This document shows, piece by piece, positions 1 through 7,662 of a stretch of 64,000 nt of DNA. Numbering within the stretch: the first letter of the stretch is position 1; each line of letters opens with the position of its first letter. A program made the translations under genes and the position numbers. The notes under the pieces are model-generated. The model had not been told where the DNA came from and searched no databases. It worked only from the letters and a program-made list of their open reading frames with translations. Source of the stretch: Limivivens faecihominis (GTDB lineage Bacteria > Bacillota > Clostridia > Lachnospirales > Lachnospiraceae); the NCBI RefSeq assembly GCF_020686945.1, contig NZ_JAJEPR010000004.1:124001-188000 (forward strand), given 5' to 3'.

Positions 1-330
1 TCCGGCATCGACACCATGACGGTCTTTGTCCATCAGAGCGAGTTTGAAGAGAAGGAACAGAAAGTTCTGGCCGGTATTCATCGGGCAGTCAGCCCGGATT
101 CTATCGAGCTGGAGTCGGATCTGGCCCTCATCGCTGTGGTGGGAAGAGGCATGCGTTCCAACCGCGGCACGGCCGGACGTATTTTCTCTGCCCTGTCCCA
201 CGCGAACGTTAATGTCAAGATGATCGATCAGGGTTCCAGTGAGCTCAACATCATTATCGGTGTGAAAAACGAAGACTTTGAGCCGGCGATCCAGGCCATC
301 TATAACATCTTTGTCATGACGCGCCTTTAA
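1..330 (+). CDS. lysC: Aspartate kinase, C-terminal part (cut by window edge)
   Basis: The frame is open from base 1, so the 5' end lies outside the window. The visible 109 residues begin with SGIDTMTVFV, which matches the start of the regulatory half of monofunctional aspartate kinases. Paired ACT-type segments follow, with VVGRGMRSNRGTAGRIF and the terminal SSELNIIIGV strand typical of the family. The enzyme phosphorylates aspartate at the entry of the lysine, threonine and methionine pathway, and the ACT domains sense the end-product amino acid. The catalytic domain is not visible, so the feedback class cannot be decided. The gene is followed by an independent promoter for rex. Confidence 0.85.
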   Translation, partial: SGIDTMTVFVHQSEFEEKEQKVLAGIHRAVSPDSIELESDLALIAVVGRGMRSNRGTAGRIFSALSHANVNVKMIDQGSSELNIIIGVKNEDFEPAIQAIYNIFVMTRL

Positions 331-372
331 AAATCAGTGTACTTTGTACCATTCGAAAGATTTGATATTTAT

Positions 373-401
373 TTGACAATCTTAAAGGGATTGGATATAA
401 T
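373..401 (+). promoter_or_regulatory. Promoter of rex
   Basis: A consensus -35 TTGACA (373-378) and a consensus -10 TATAAT (396-401) are separated by exactly 17 bp. Transcription should begin near 408, giving a 44-nt leader. No convincing Rex-type inverted repeat overlaps it. Confidence 0.85.
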
Positions 402-407
402 ATGGAA

Positions 408-426
408 AAAGACCTTTTGGGTCTTT
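408..426 (+). other. Stem-loop at the 5' end of the rex mRNA
   Basis: AAAGACC (408-414) and GGTCTTT (420-426) form a perfect 7-bp stem with a TTTTG loop. It starts almost at the predicted transcription start, where such hairpins can protect an mRNA from 5'-end decay. Function is inferred only from position. Confidence 0.4.
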
Positions 427-451
427 GAGGAACTAGGAAGGATGGTATAAA

Positions 452-1117
452 GTGGAACGAAAAACGATTTCGCGGGCAGTGATCAAACGTCTGCCGCGAT
501 ACTATCGTTACCTGGGAGATCTTCTGGAAAGCGGAGTCGAGAGGATTTCATCCAACGAGCTGAGTGACAAGATGCAGGTGACAGCATCACAGATCCGGCA
601 GGATCTGAACAATTTCGGCGGCTTCGGCCAGCAGGGCTACGGCTACAACGTACAGCATCTGCATACGGAAATTGGAAAGATTCTGGGATTGGACCGTACC
701 TACAATATGATCATTCTCGGTGCAGGTAACTTGGGACAGGCGCTGGCAAATTATTCTAAATTTGCCCGCTGGGGATTTAAGGTGATTGGAATTTTTGATG
801 TGGACCCGGAACTTGACGGGACCATGGTGCGGGATATTCCGATCCGTATGGTGAGTGAGCTTCCTCGGTATCTGAAAGAAAATGATGTGCAGATCGCAGC
901 TCTGACGCTGCCCAGAAACCAGGCGAAAGCCATGGCGGAGCTGGTGACAGCCAACGGCGTGAAGGCGATCTGGAATTTTGCTCATACGGATCTGAAGCTT
1001 CCGGAGGATGTGATCGTGGAGAGTGTTCATCTTTCTGACAGTCTCATGCAGCTTTCCTACAACATGAGCAATTATAAAGACAAGACCCAGAAAAAGAGCA
1101 GGACAAAAGAAAAGTAA
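452..1117 (+). CDS. rex: Redox-sensing transcriptional repressor Rex
   Basis: This 221-residue protein has the Rex layout. An N-terminal winged helix (about residues 5-80) contains SASQIRQD-like sequence (VTASQIRQDLNNFGGFG). A Rossmann domain follows, with the NAD(H)-binding glycine motif GAGNLGQAL near residue 90, and then the swapped C-terminal helix. Rex binds DNA when NAD+ is high and releases it when NADH accumulates, derepressing fermentation and NADH-recycling genes. The start is GTG, chosen because AGGAAGG lies at the right distance upstream. The C-terminus ends in a lysine-rich tail. The gene is monocistronic between its own promoter and a hairpin terminator. Confidence 0.95.
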   Translation: MERKTISRAVIKRLPRYYRYLGDLLESGVERISSNELSDKMQVTASQIRQDLNNFGGFGQQGYGYNVQHLHTEIGKILGLDRTYNMIILGAGNLGQALANYSKFARWGFKVIGIFDVDPELDGTMVRDIPIRMVSELPRYLKENDVQIAALTLPRNQAKAMAELVTANGVKAIWNFAHTDLKLPEDVIVESVHLSDSLMQLSYNMSNYKDKTQKKSRTKEK

Positions 1118-1119
1118 AG

Positions 1120-1158
1120 AAAACGACGCGGTAAGACCCTGTTTTAGCGCGTCCTTTT
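1120..1158 (+). terminator. Probable intrinsic terminator after rex
   Basis: AAAACGACGCG (1120-1130) pairs with CGCGTCCTTTT (1148-1158) with one C/C mismatch, and the T-run is part of the stem. The 17-nt loop is long, so termination may be partial. Confidence 0.5.
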
Positions 1159-1181
1159 CGTGTCTAAAAAGGGGGTTTTTC

Positions 1182-2663
1182 ATGGAATATCTGGTATCGG
1201 CAGAGGAAATGCGCCGGGCGGATCACTGTGTGATCGAGGAGTATGGAGTTCCCTCCTTGGTCCTGATGGAGCGGGCGGCCTTAGCCTCTGTGGAGCTTAT
1301 GGAGCGGGAAGGTTTTGACCTTTCCCGGGTGCTTGTGGTTTCCGGAAGCGGGAACAACGGCGGCGACGGCTTTGCGATGGCAAGGATTCTTTATCTGAAA
1401 GGCATTGAGGCGGAGCTCTGGTTTGTCGGAAATCCGGACCACCTCTCAAAGGAGGCAGCCCTCCAGAAGAAAATCTGCGAAAATTATGGCATGAAATTTG
1501 TGCGAAATCTTCCCGCCGGTGAATATACTACTATTGTGGATGCCGTTTTCGGCTCCGGCCTCTCCCGGGAAGTGAAAGGAAGCTACCGGGAGGTCATCGA
1601 GAGCATCAACCGCCATCCGGCGAAGGTTTTTGCTGTGGATATCCCTTCGGGGATTTCCTCCGATGACGGTAGCGTCCAGGGAACAGCCGTCCGGGCGGCT
1701 GTGACCGGAGCTCTGGCTTTCCGGAAGCTGGGCCATGTGCTTTATCCGGGGACAGAGTATGCCGGGCGGACGTTTCTTCTGGATATCGGCATCACAAAAG
1801 AAGGCTTCAAGGGGCAGTTTCCCAGGGTACAGGCTCCGGACCGTGGGATTTTTTCTCTGCTTCCCACAAGGAAAGCCTTCGGAAACAAAGGAACCTTCGG
1901 AAAAGCCTGTCTCATGGCGGGCAGCCGGAATATGGCGGGAGCCGCCTATCTTTCCGGAAAAGCGGCAGCCATCACGGGAACTGGCCTGGTCCGGGTCGTG
2001 ACGGAAGGCTGCAACCGGGAGATTCTGCAGACACTTTTTCCGGAGGCGGTTCTGACCACGGAGGAAATGCTCTCCGAAGAAACGCTGGTAAATGCGCTCT
2101 CTTGGGCGGATGCCGCAGGGATTGGTCCCGGCCTTTCTACCGGAGAAGCTGCGGAAAAAGAGCTCGCCTGTGTGCTAACACAGGCCAAAATCCCGCTGGT
2201 GCTGGATGCGGATGCCCTGAATATTTTATCAAAGCATCCGGACTGGTTGAAAAAAGGCGATACGCCGAAAATCCTGACGCCCCATATGGGTGAGATGGTG
2301 CGGCTCTCCGGTCATTCCATGGAGGAATTGAAGCAGAAGCCTCTGGAACTGGCGGCGGCCTACGCGAAGGAACACGAGGTAATTCTGGTCTTAAAGGATG
2401 CCAGAACTGTGGTGACAGACGGGGAACGCATCGTTCTCAACACTACGGGAAATAATGGGATGGCCACCGGAGGCTCGGGAGATGTGCTGACAGGTATCAT
2501 CACCGGTCTTCTGGCTCAGGGAATGGCCCCCTTTGAGGCGGCAGTTTCAGGCGTTTATCTCCACGGCCTGGCAGGGGACCGGGCAGCGGAAAATACAGGG
2601 GTACGGGGGATGCTTTCCACAGATCTCTTGAAAGAACTCCCCGGGGTACTGAAAGAAGGATAA
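1182..2663 (+). CDS. nnr: Bifunctional NAD(P)H-hydrate epimerase/dehydratase
   Basis: The 493-residue protein fuses the two metabolite-repair activities that rescue hydrated NAD(P)H. The N-terminal half (about 1-210) is the YjeF_N epimerase fold with VVSGSGNNGGDGFAMAR and the VDIPSGISSDDG segment. The C-terminal half (about 220-490) is the carbohydrate-kinase-like, ADP/ATP-dependent dehydratase with LDADALNIL and the NTTGNNGMATGGSGDVL loop. Length fits the fused form common in Firmicutes. The ATG follows an AAGGGGG ribosome binding site. alr begins 3 nt after its stop, so the two are one transcription unit. Confidence 0.95.
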   Translation: MEYLVSAEEMRRADHCVIEEYGVPSLVLMERAALASVELMEREGFDLSRVLVVSGSGNNGGDGFAMARILYLKGIEAELWFVGNPDHLSKEAALQKKICENYGMKFVRNLPAGEYTTIVDAVFGSGLSREVKGSYREVIESINRHPAKVFAVDIPSGISSDDGSVQGTAVRAAVTGALAFRKLGHVLYPGTEYAGRTFLLDIGITKEGFKGQFPRVQAPDRGIFSLLPTRKAFGNKGTFGKACLMAGSRNMAGAAYLSGKAAAITGTGLVRVVTEGCNREILQTLFPEAVLTTEEMLSEETLVNALSWADAAGIGPGLSTGEAAEKELACVLTQAKIPLVLDADALNILSKHPDWLKKGDTPKILTPHMGEMVRLSGHSMEELKQKPLELAAAYAKEHEVILVLKDARTVVTDGERIVLNTTGNNGMATGGSGDVLTGIITGLLAQGMAPFEAAVSGVYLHGLAGDRAAENTGVRGMLSTDLLKELPGVLKEG

Positions 2664-2665
2664 CA

Positions 2666-3841
2666 ATGAATCAAATAGAAGCAATGCGTATCTATGCGGC
2701 CATCGATATGGACGCATGCAGAAAAAATATCGACGCCATGCTGGCAAAGCTCCGGCCGGAGACAAAGATGACTCTGGTCATCAAGACCGACGCTTACGGC
2801 CACGGAGCTCTTCCCGTCGCGAGACTGGGAGAGACGCTCGACCGGGTCTGGGGCTATGCGGTGGCTACGTCCCAGGAAGCCTTTTCTCTTCGGAGAAACG
2901 GGATCAAAAAGCCCATTCTGATCCTTGGCTACACCTTTGAGGGAGATTATCCCGAGATGGTGGCTCAGGAGATCCGTCCCGTGGTTTTCCGCTATGAGAC
3001 CGCTGAAATCTTTTCCAGAGCGGCGAAGGAAGCCGGGAAGACCGTACATATTCATATTGGCCTGGATACGGGCATGCACCGGATCGGTTTTCCGGATACG
3101 GCGGAGAGCATCAAAGAAATCCAGAAGATTCAGCAGTTGGAAAACGTGGAGCTGGAGGGAATCTTTACCCATTTTGCCAGAGCCGACGAGGCGGATAAGA
3201 CCTATGCGAGGGCCCAACTGCTCCGTTTCGTGAGCTTTGTGACAAAGCTGGAAAGAGCAGGCATCACCTTTAAGCTGCGCCATGCGGCCAACAGCGCCAG
3301 CATTATGGAGTTTCCGGAAGCCCAGATCGACATGGTCCGGGCAGGCATCACGATCTACGGCATTTACCCTTCCAGAGAGGTGAAGCCGGAAAATCTGCCG
3401 CTGGAGCCCATGATGACGCTCAAAAGCCGGATCGTTTTTATCAAGGAGATTCAGTCGGGAGACGCTGTGAGCTATGGCGGCACCTTCGTGGCGGAGAAGC
3501 CCATGAAGATCGCTACGATTTCAGCCGGGTACGGGGACGGTTATCCCCGGAGTCTTTCCAACAAGGGCTACATTCTGATTCACGGGAAAAAAGCTCCGAT
3601 CCTGGGCCGCATCTGCATGGATCAGTTTATGGTGGATGTGACGGAGATTCCGGAAGCGAAAGAGCTGGAGGAAGTCACGCTCATGGGAAGAGATGGGGAG
3701 GAAGTACTTTCCGTCGATACCATTTCAGAGCAGGCAGGCAGATTCCCCTATGAATTTGTCTGTGATATCGGGAAACGGGTTCCCCGGGTCTATTACCGGG
3801 ACGGAAAACCCGTGGAGATCGTGGATGACCTGAGAAAATAG
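2666..3841 (+). CDS. alr: Alanine racemase
   Basis: A fold-type III PLP enzyme of 391 residues, the usual length, that interconverts L- and D-alanine for peptidoglycan. The PLP lysine is Lys40 in LVIKTDAYGHG (the family norm has Ala where Thr is found here). The second catalytic base is the tyrosine of VSYGGTF, followed by SAGYGDGYPR. The ribosome binding site AAGGA sits inside the end of nnr. An in-frame ATG six codons later is a possible alternative start. As in many Firmicutes it precedes mazF. Confidence 0.95.
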   Translation: MNQIEAMRIYAAIDMDACRKNIDAMLAKLRPETKMTLVIKTDAYGHGALPVARLGETLDRVWGYAVATSQEAFSLRRNGIKKPILILGYTFEGDYPEMVAQEIRPVVFRYETAEIFSRAAKEAGKTVHIHIGLDTGMHRIGFPDTAESIKEIQKIQQLENVELEGIFTHFARADEADKTYARAQLLRFVSFVTKLERAGITFKLRHAANSASIMEFPEAQIDMVRAGITIYGIYPSREVKPENLPLEPMMTLKSRIVFIKEIQSGDAVSYGGTFVAEKPMKIATISAGYGDGYPRSLSNKGYILIHGKKAPILGRICMDQFMVDVTEIPEAKELEEVTLMGRDGEEVLSVDTISEQAGRFPYEFVCDIGKRVPRVYYRDGKPVEIVDDLRK

Positions 3842-3926
3842 GAGTCCAAAAGCCAAAAGGATACAAAAGCGCATAAACCGCAGGGATTATGGAAATACTG
3901 GTCATTATCAAATCAGGAAGCGGAGT

Positions 3927-4283
3927 GTGAAATGCGTGGTTATTCGAAGAGGCGATGTTTTTTATGCGGATTTAAGACCGGTGGTTGGTTCCGAACAGGG
4001 GGGCATCCGGCCGGTGCTCATCATTCAGAACGATATCGGGAACCGTCATAGCCCTACGGTGATCTGTGCGGCCATCACTTCCCGCATGAACAAGGCGAAG
4101 CTGCCGACTCATGTGGAGATTGACGCCAGAAAATGTGAGATCGTTAAGGACTCAGTGATTCTTCTGGAGCAGCTGAGGACCATCGATAAAACCCGCCTGC
4201 GGGATCGGGTCTGCCATCTGGACGAAAGCGTGCTGAGAAGAGTGGACCACGCCCTTATGGTAAGTCTGGAACTGCCTACATAA
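3927..4283 (+). CDS. mazF: MazF/PemK-family mRNA interferase
   Basis: The 118-residue protein has the MazF SH3-like barrel. RRGDVFYADL and the GSEQGGIRPVLIIQND segment carry the conserved catalytic arginine, and ITSRMNKAKLPTHVEI follows. The family cleaves single-stranded RNA at short sites and is normally held by a MazE antitoxin encoded just upstream. Here only 85 bp separate alr from mazF, and no MazE-sized frame exists there. The start is GTG at 3927 after AGGAAGCGGAG. GTG at 3936 would give the more usual N-terminus and is equally possible. Confidence 0.9.
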   Translation: MKCVVIRRGDVFYADLRPVVGSEQGGIRPVLIIQNDIGNRHSPTVICAAITSRMNKAKLPTHVEIDARKCEIVKDSVILLEQLRTIDKTRLRDRVCHLDESVLRRVDHALMVSLELPT

Positions 4284-4292
4284 ACAGGATTC

Positions 4293-4321
4293 TTGACGAA
4301 TGGGCGGGAAGATGATATATA
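4293..4321 (+). promoter_or_regulatory. Promoter of yebC
   Basis: TTGACG (4293-4298), 17-bp spacer, TATATA (4316-4321). It lies in the only gap between mazF and yebC. Confidence 0.65.
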
Positions 4322-4367
4322 TTATTAAAGAGACATATGAAGAAAAAGTAAAAGGAGTAGAAATTTC

Positions 4368-5096
4368 ATGTCAGGACATTCAAAATTTGCCAATATTAAG
4401 CACAAAAAAGAGAAAAACGATGCAGCAAAGGGAAAAATTTTCACCATCATCGGCCGTGAGATCGCAGTCGCAGTAAAAGAGGGCGGCCCGGATCCGGAGA
4501 ACAACAGCAAGCTTCGCGACTGTATCGCAAAAGCAAAAGCCAACAACATGCCGAACGATACCATCGACCGCGGTATCAAGAAGGCAGCAGGCGATGCCAA
4601 TGCAGTCAACTACGAGCACGTTACCTATGAAGGTTACGGACCCAGCGGAATTGCTATCATCGTTGAGGCACTGACTGACAATAAAAACCGTACCGCAGCA
4701 AACGTAAGAAGCGCATTCACCAAAGGAAACGGAAGCATCGGTACTCCGGGCTGCGTATCCTACAGCTTCGATGAGAAGGGACAGATCATCATCGACAAGG
4801 AAGAGTGCGATATGGATGCTGACGATCTCATGATGCTGGCTCTGGACGCAGGCGCAGAGGACTTCTCCGAGGAGGAGGACAGCTACGAGATCCTCACCGC
4901 TCCGGATGATTTCAGCGCAGTCCGCGAGACCCTGGAAAAAGAGGGCGTTCCGATGGCTGAGGCCGAGGTCCGCATGATCCCCCAGAATTATGTGACCCTG
5001 ACCGACGAAACCGCTATTAAGAACCTTCAGAGAACACTGGATCTTCTGGATGAGGACGACGACGTACAGAACGTATTCCACAACTGGGATGAGTAA
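4368..5096 (+). CDS. yebC: YebC/PmpR-family protein
   Basis: A 242-residue protein opening with SGHSKFANIKHKKEKNDA, the family signature, followed by the three-domain YebC body (EVRMIPQNYVTL near the end). Family members are described as DNA-binding regulators and, more recently, as factors that help ribosomes through difficult sequences such as proline runs. AAGGAG lies 10 nt before the ATG. It has its own promoter. Confidence 0.95.
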   Translation: MSGHSKFANIKHKKEKNDAAKGKIFTIIGREIAVAVKEGGPDPENNSKLRDCIAKAKANNMPNDTIDRGIKKAAGDANAVNYEHVTYEGYGPSGIAIIVEALTDNKNRTAANVRSAFTKGNGSIGTPGCVSYSFDEKGQIIIDKEECDMDADDLMMLALDAGAEDFSEEEDSYEILTAPDDFSAVRETLEKEGVPMAEAEVRMIPQNYVTLTDETAIKNLQRTLDLLDEDDDVQNVFHNWDE

Positions 5097-5123
5097 AGAA
5101 CCGGATACAAAGGGAGAAAGATT

Positions 5124-5894
5124 ATGAGCTTTTATACGACCGCGATTGAGGGCCTTCCTGGCATGCTCCTGGATGTGGAGGACCCCATCGGAAATTTTAA
5201 AAGAAAGCGTTATCCGACAGCTTTTGAAGCTTATTATGAGCAGCACCTCGGTACTCTCGAGGCGCTGGAGAACGGATATCAGCAGGTGATCGACAAAGAG
5301 CAGTATCTCACCAATATGGCGGAGGCTGTAGCTGCCGGGGCGGAGGAAGCTCTGATGCGTGAGAAAAAGAAAAGCAAGCGTGCCAATCTTCTCGTGGATT
5401 ACAATCTTTCCCTGGTGGTATACCTTTATCCGGCAGTCCTGAAATATGAGGGAGAATCCGGAAAGCTTTTTTCCGAGAAACTCTGCGTTGCTTGGAAGCA
5501 GCATTTCCCGGATACCAACGTATCCCCGGCTACCTTTGAGCAGATCAATGGCGGTTTCAAACGGAAATTCTGCTACATTACGACGGCGGCCTGCACGACG
5601 CTTGGAAAACCGGACGACTGCTACGAGTTGAACTGCTTCCGGAATTACCGCGATACTTATCTTCTGACCACAGACGAGGGCGAGGCCATCGTACAGGAAT
5701 ATTACGATATCGCGCCCACGATTGTGAAACATATCAACCGGGCAGAAAATTCCAGAGAGATCTACGCGTCCATCTGGGAAGAATATCTGTCCCCCTGTCT
5801 TCATCTCATCGAGGAAGACAGAAAAGAAGACTGCCAGGTGCTCTACACCAAAATGGTACGGAACCTGGAAAAGGAATACTTTTACAAAAATTAA
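5124..5894 (+). CDS. CFI-box protein of unknown function
   Basis: The 256-residue protein has no signal peptide or membrane segment. Residues 1-135 are helical and polar with no recognised domain. Near residue 150 it carries KFCYITTAAC followed by LGKPDDCYELNCFRNYRD. This is a variant of the CFI-box (C-[FY]-I-[AT]-T-A followed by an acidic and Leu/Arg-Phe-Arg-Asp stretch) that occurs as a cysteine-containing module at the ends of many bacterial proteins. Four cysteines cluster in this block. Function is unknown. It is 27 nt downstream of yebC, has an AAAGGGAG ribosome binding site, and ends at a good terminator. Confidence 0.75.
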   Translation: MSFYTTAIEGLPGMLLDVEDPIGNFKRKRYPTAFEAYYEQHLGTLEALENGYQQVIDKEQYLTNMAEAVAAGAEEALMREKKKSKRANLLVDYNLSLVVYLYPAVLKYEGESGKLFSEKLCVAWKQHFPDTNVSPATFEQINGGFKRKFCYITTAACTTLGKPDDCYELNCFRNYRDTYLLTTDEGEAIVQEYYDIAPTIVKHINRAENSREIYASIWEEYLSPCLHLIEEDRKEDCQVLYTKMVRNLEKEYFYKN

Positions 5895-5897
5895 GAG

Positions 5898-5934
5898 CTG
5901 TCCGCTTTCCTGAAAAAGGAGGCGGGCAGTTTTT
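5898..5934 (+). terminator. Intrinsic terminator after the CFI-box gene
   Basis: CTGTCCGC and GCGGGCAG form an outer stem (one G-T pair), an inner TTCCT/AGGA extends it, and TTTTT follows directly at 5930-5934. Confidence 0.8.
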
Positions 5935-6008
5935 CTGTCCTGTCTAAAATTTTCATTTCCGGAAATACTCTTAAAAAATGGCAGCGATGCTGGAAATGAG
6001 GTAGAAAA

Positions 6009-6677
6009 ATGGCAGAAGAAAAGCGAAAAGAAAAAACGGAGAATGAGCGGGAAAATTTGAAGGAATTTGGCGAGGTGAAGATGGAAGACCGGATTCATCT
6101 GATCTCTGTCATCGGCGAGATCGAGGGACACGAGTGCCTTTCCGCCAACACCAAAACCACGAAATATGAACATGTGCTTCCGCAGCTGGCGGCCATCGAG
6201 GACAGCGACGAGATCAAAGGCGTGCTGGTGCTTTTAAATACCGTGGGCGGGGATGTGGAGGCGGGACTGGCTATCGCAGAGATGCTGGCCTCCTTAAGTA
6301 AGCCTACGGTTTCCCTGGTGCTGGGAGGCAGCCATTCCATCGGTGTTCCCATCGCAGTCTCCACGGATTATTCCTTTATTGTGGCCACCGGGACTATGGT
6401 GATTCATCCCGTGCGGATGAACGGCACCGTTATCGGGGCGCCCCAGACCTACGATTATTTCAAACAGATGCAGGATCGGATCCTTGGCTTTATCGCGGAT
6501 CACTGCAAGGCAAAAAGAGAACGGCTTGAGGAGCTCATGCTTGATACGGGCATGCTTACCAAAGATCTCGGCACGATTCTTGTGGGGCATCAGGCCGTGG
6601 AAGAGGGAATCATCGACGAAGTGGGAGGCATCCGGGACGCCGTTGCAAGACTTCGGAAAATGATTTGTACATCTTGA
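6009..6677 (+). CDS. tepA: ClpP-like serine peptidase, TepA family
   Basis: A 222-residue cytosolic protein of the ClpP/crotonase fold, TepA/YmfB branch. The nucleophile serine is in GGSHSIGVPIA, and the histidine is in MVIHPVRMNG. LLNTVGGDVEAGLAIA forms the ClpP-type substrate groove. In Bacillus the homologue has been linked to degradation of signal peptides and spore-related processing. The first 25 residues are a charged extension (lysine and glutamate rich). Its stop codon lies inside a TTGACA hexamer near the next promoter region. Confidence 0.9.
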   Translation: MAEEKRKEKTENERENLKEFGEVKMEDRIHLISVIGEIEGHECLSANTKTTKYEHVLPQLAAIEDSDEIKGVLVLLNTVGGDVEAGLAIAEMLASLSKPTVSLVLGGSHSIGVPIAVSTDYSFIVATGTMVIHPVRMNGTVIGAPQTYDYFKQMQDRILGFIADHCKAKRERLEELMLDTGMLTKDLGTILVGHQAVEEGIIDEVGGIRDAVARLRKMICTS

Positions 6678-6707
6678 CAAAATATGTTATACTAGATCTA
6701 TATGCCT

Positions 6708-6728
6708 GCCGGTTTCTCTGAAACCGGC
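6708..6728 (+). other. Perfect hairpin in the uppP leader
   Basis: GCCGGTTTC (6708-6716) and GAAACCGGC (6720-6728) pair perfectly over 9 bp with a 3-nt TCT loop, and G-T/C-G pairs can extend the base. No T-run follows, so it is not a simple terminator. It sits 40 nt before uppP. Confidence 0.6.
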
Positions 6729-6768
6729 GGCGATCTGCTGGGAGAGAAAAAGTCAAGGAGGAACGGTT

Positions 6769-7644
6769 ATGTCATTGCTTCAGGCAATTTTTTTAGGAAT
6801 CGTACAGGGAGTTACCGAGTTTCTTCCTGTCAGCAGTTCCGGCCATCTGGCCATATTTCAGAATATTTTCGATATGAAGACGGACGGCGGACTGCTGTTT
6901 GACGTCTGCCTGCATATTGGTACGCTGGCGGCGGTCTTTATCGTTTACTGGAAAGATATTTTCAAGATGATACGGGAGTTCTTTCGCATGTGCGGGGATA
7001 TCATCAGAAACGTCAAGATTTTTTACCGGAACCGGCGCTATGACGAAGCTCTCCGCTATCATCGGATCATACATAACAACTACCGCAAATTTGTTCTGCT
7101 GGTACTGGTATCCACAATTCCCACGGGTATCATTGGCGTGATGGGAAAGGATCTCATCAGCTTTGCCTCCACAACCCTCATTGTCCCCGGTGTCTGCCTG
7201 CTTCTGACAGGTCTTCTGCTTCTGGTGGCAGACCATTGTAAGGATGGAAAAAAGATCCCGAAGGATATCAGCTACAGCAACGGTTTTCTCATCGGTATTG
7301 CTCAGGGACTGGCTACCCTGCCGGGACTTTCCCGTTCCGGTACCACCATTGCCGCCTGCCTTTTAAGCGGCTTTGACCGGAGATTTGCAGTAAAGTATTC
7401 CTTTATCATGTCCATTCCGGCAGTTCTTGGCGCAGCCGTTCTGGAGCTTAAGGATATCGGTTCCGAGACGATCTCCGGCGGCCTGGTGACAAACTGTGTC
7501 GTGGGCGCTATTGTGTCAGGCGTGGTTGGTTACATCTGCATCCGCACGATGCTGGTGGTTGTGAGAAAGAAGAACTTCAAGGGCTTTTCCATTTACTGTT
7601 TCGCAGCGGGTCTCGTTGCGATCATCGCTCATTTTATTGTATAA
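6769..7644 (+). CDS. uppP: Undecaprenyl-diphosphatase UppP/BacA
   Basis: A 291-residue integral membrane enzyme that removes the terminal phosphate of undecaprenyl diphosphate, recycling the lipid carrier of cell-wall synthesis and giving bacitracin tolerance. The two family motifs are present: QGVTEFLPVSSSGHLAI near the N-terminus (catalytic glutamate and serines) and LPGLSRSGTTIAA in the second half (catalytic arginine). About seven hydrophobic segments are visible. AAGGAGG precedes the ATG. A cytoplasmic insertion rich in Arg/Tyr (about residues 80-100) is typical of Firmicute copies. ftsK follows after 18 nt. Confidence 0.95.
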   Translation: MSLLQAIFLGIVQGVTEFLPVSSSGHLAIFQNIFDMKTDGGLLFDVCLHIGTLAAVFIVYWKDIFKMIREFFRMCGDIIRNVKIFYRNRRYDEALRYHRIIHNNYRKFVLLVLVSTIPTGIIGVMGKDLISFASTTLIVPGVCLLLTGLLLLVADHCKDGKKIPKDISYSNGFLIGIAQGLATLPGLSRSGTTIAACLLSGFDRRFAVKYSFIMSIPAVLGAAVLELKDIGSETISGGLVTNCVVGAIVSGVVGYICIRTMLVVVRKKNFKGFSIYCFAAGLVAIIAHFIV

Positions 7645-7662
7645 AAGTAAGAGGAGATATTC

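Noticed and set aside
4380..6173. A 597-codon open frame on the minus strand
   Set aside because: It is antisense to yebC and the CFI-box gene, which have family motifs and ribosome sites. Its predicted protein has no recognisable domain.
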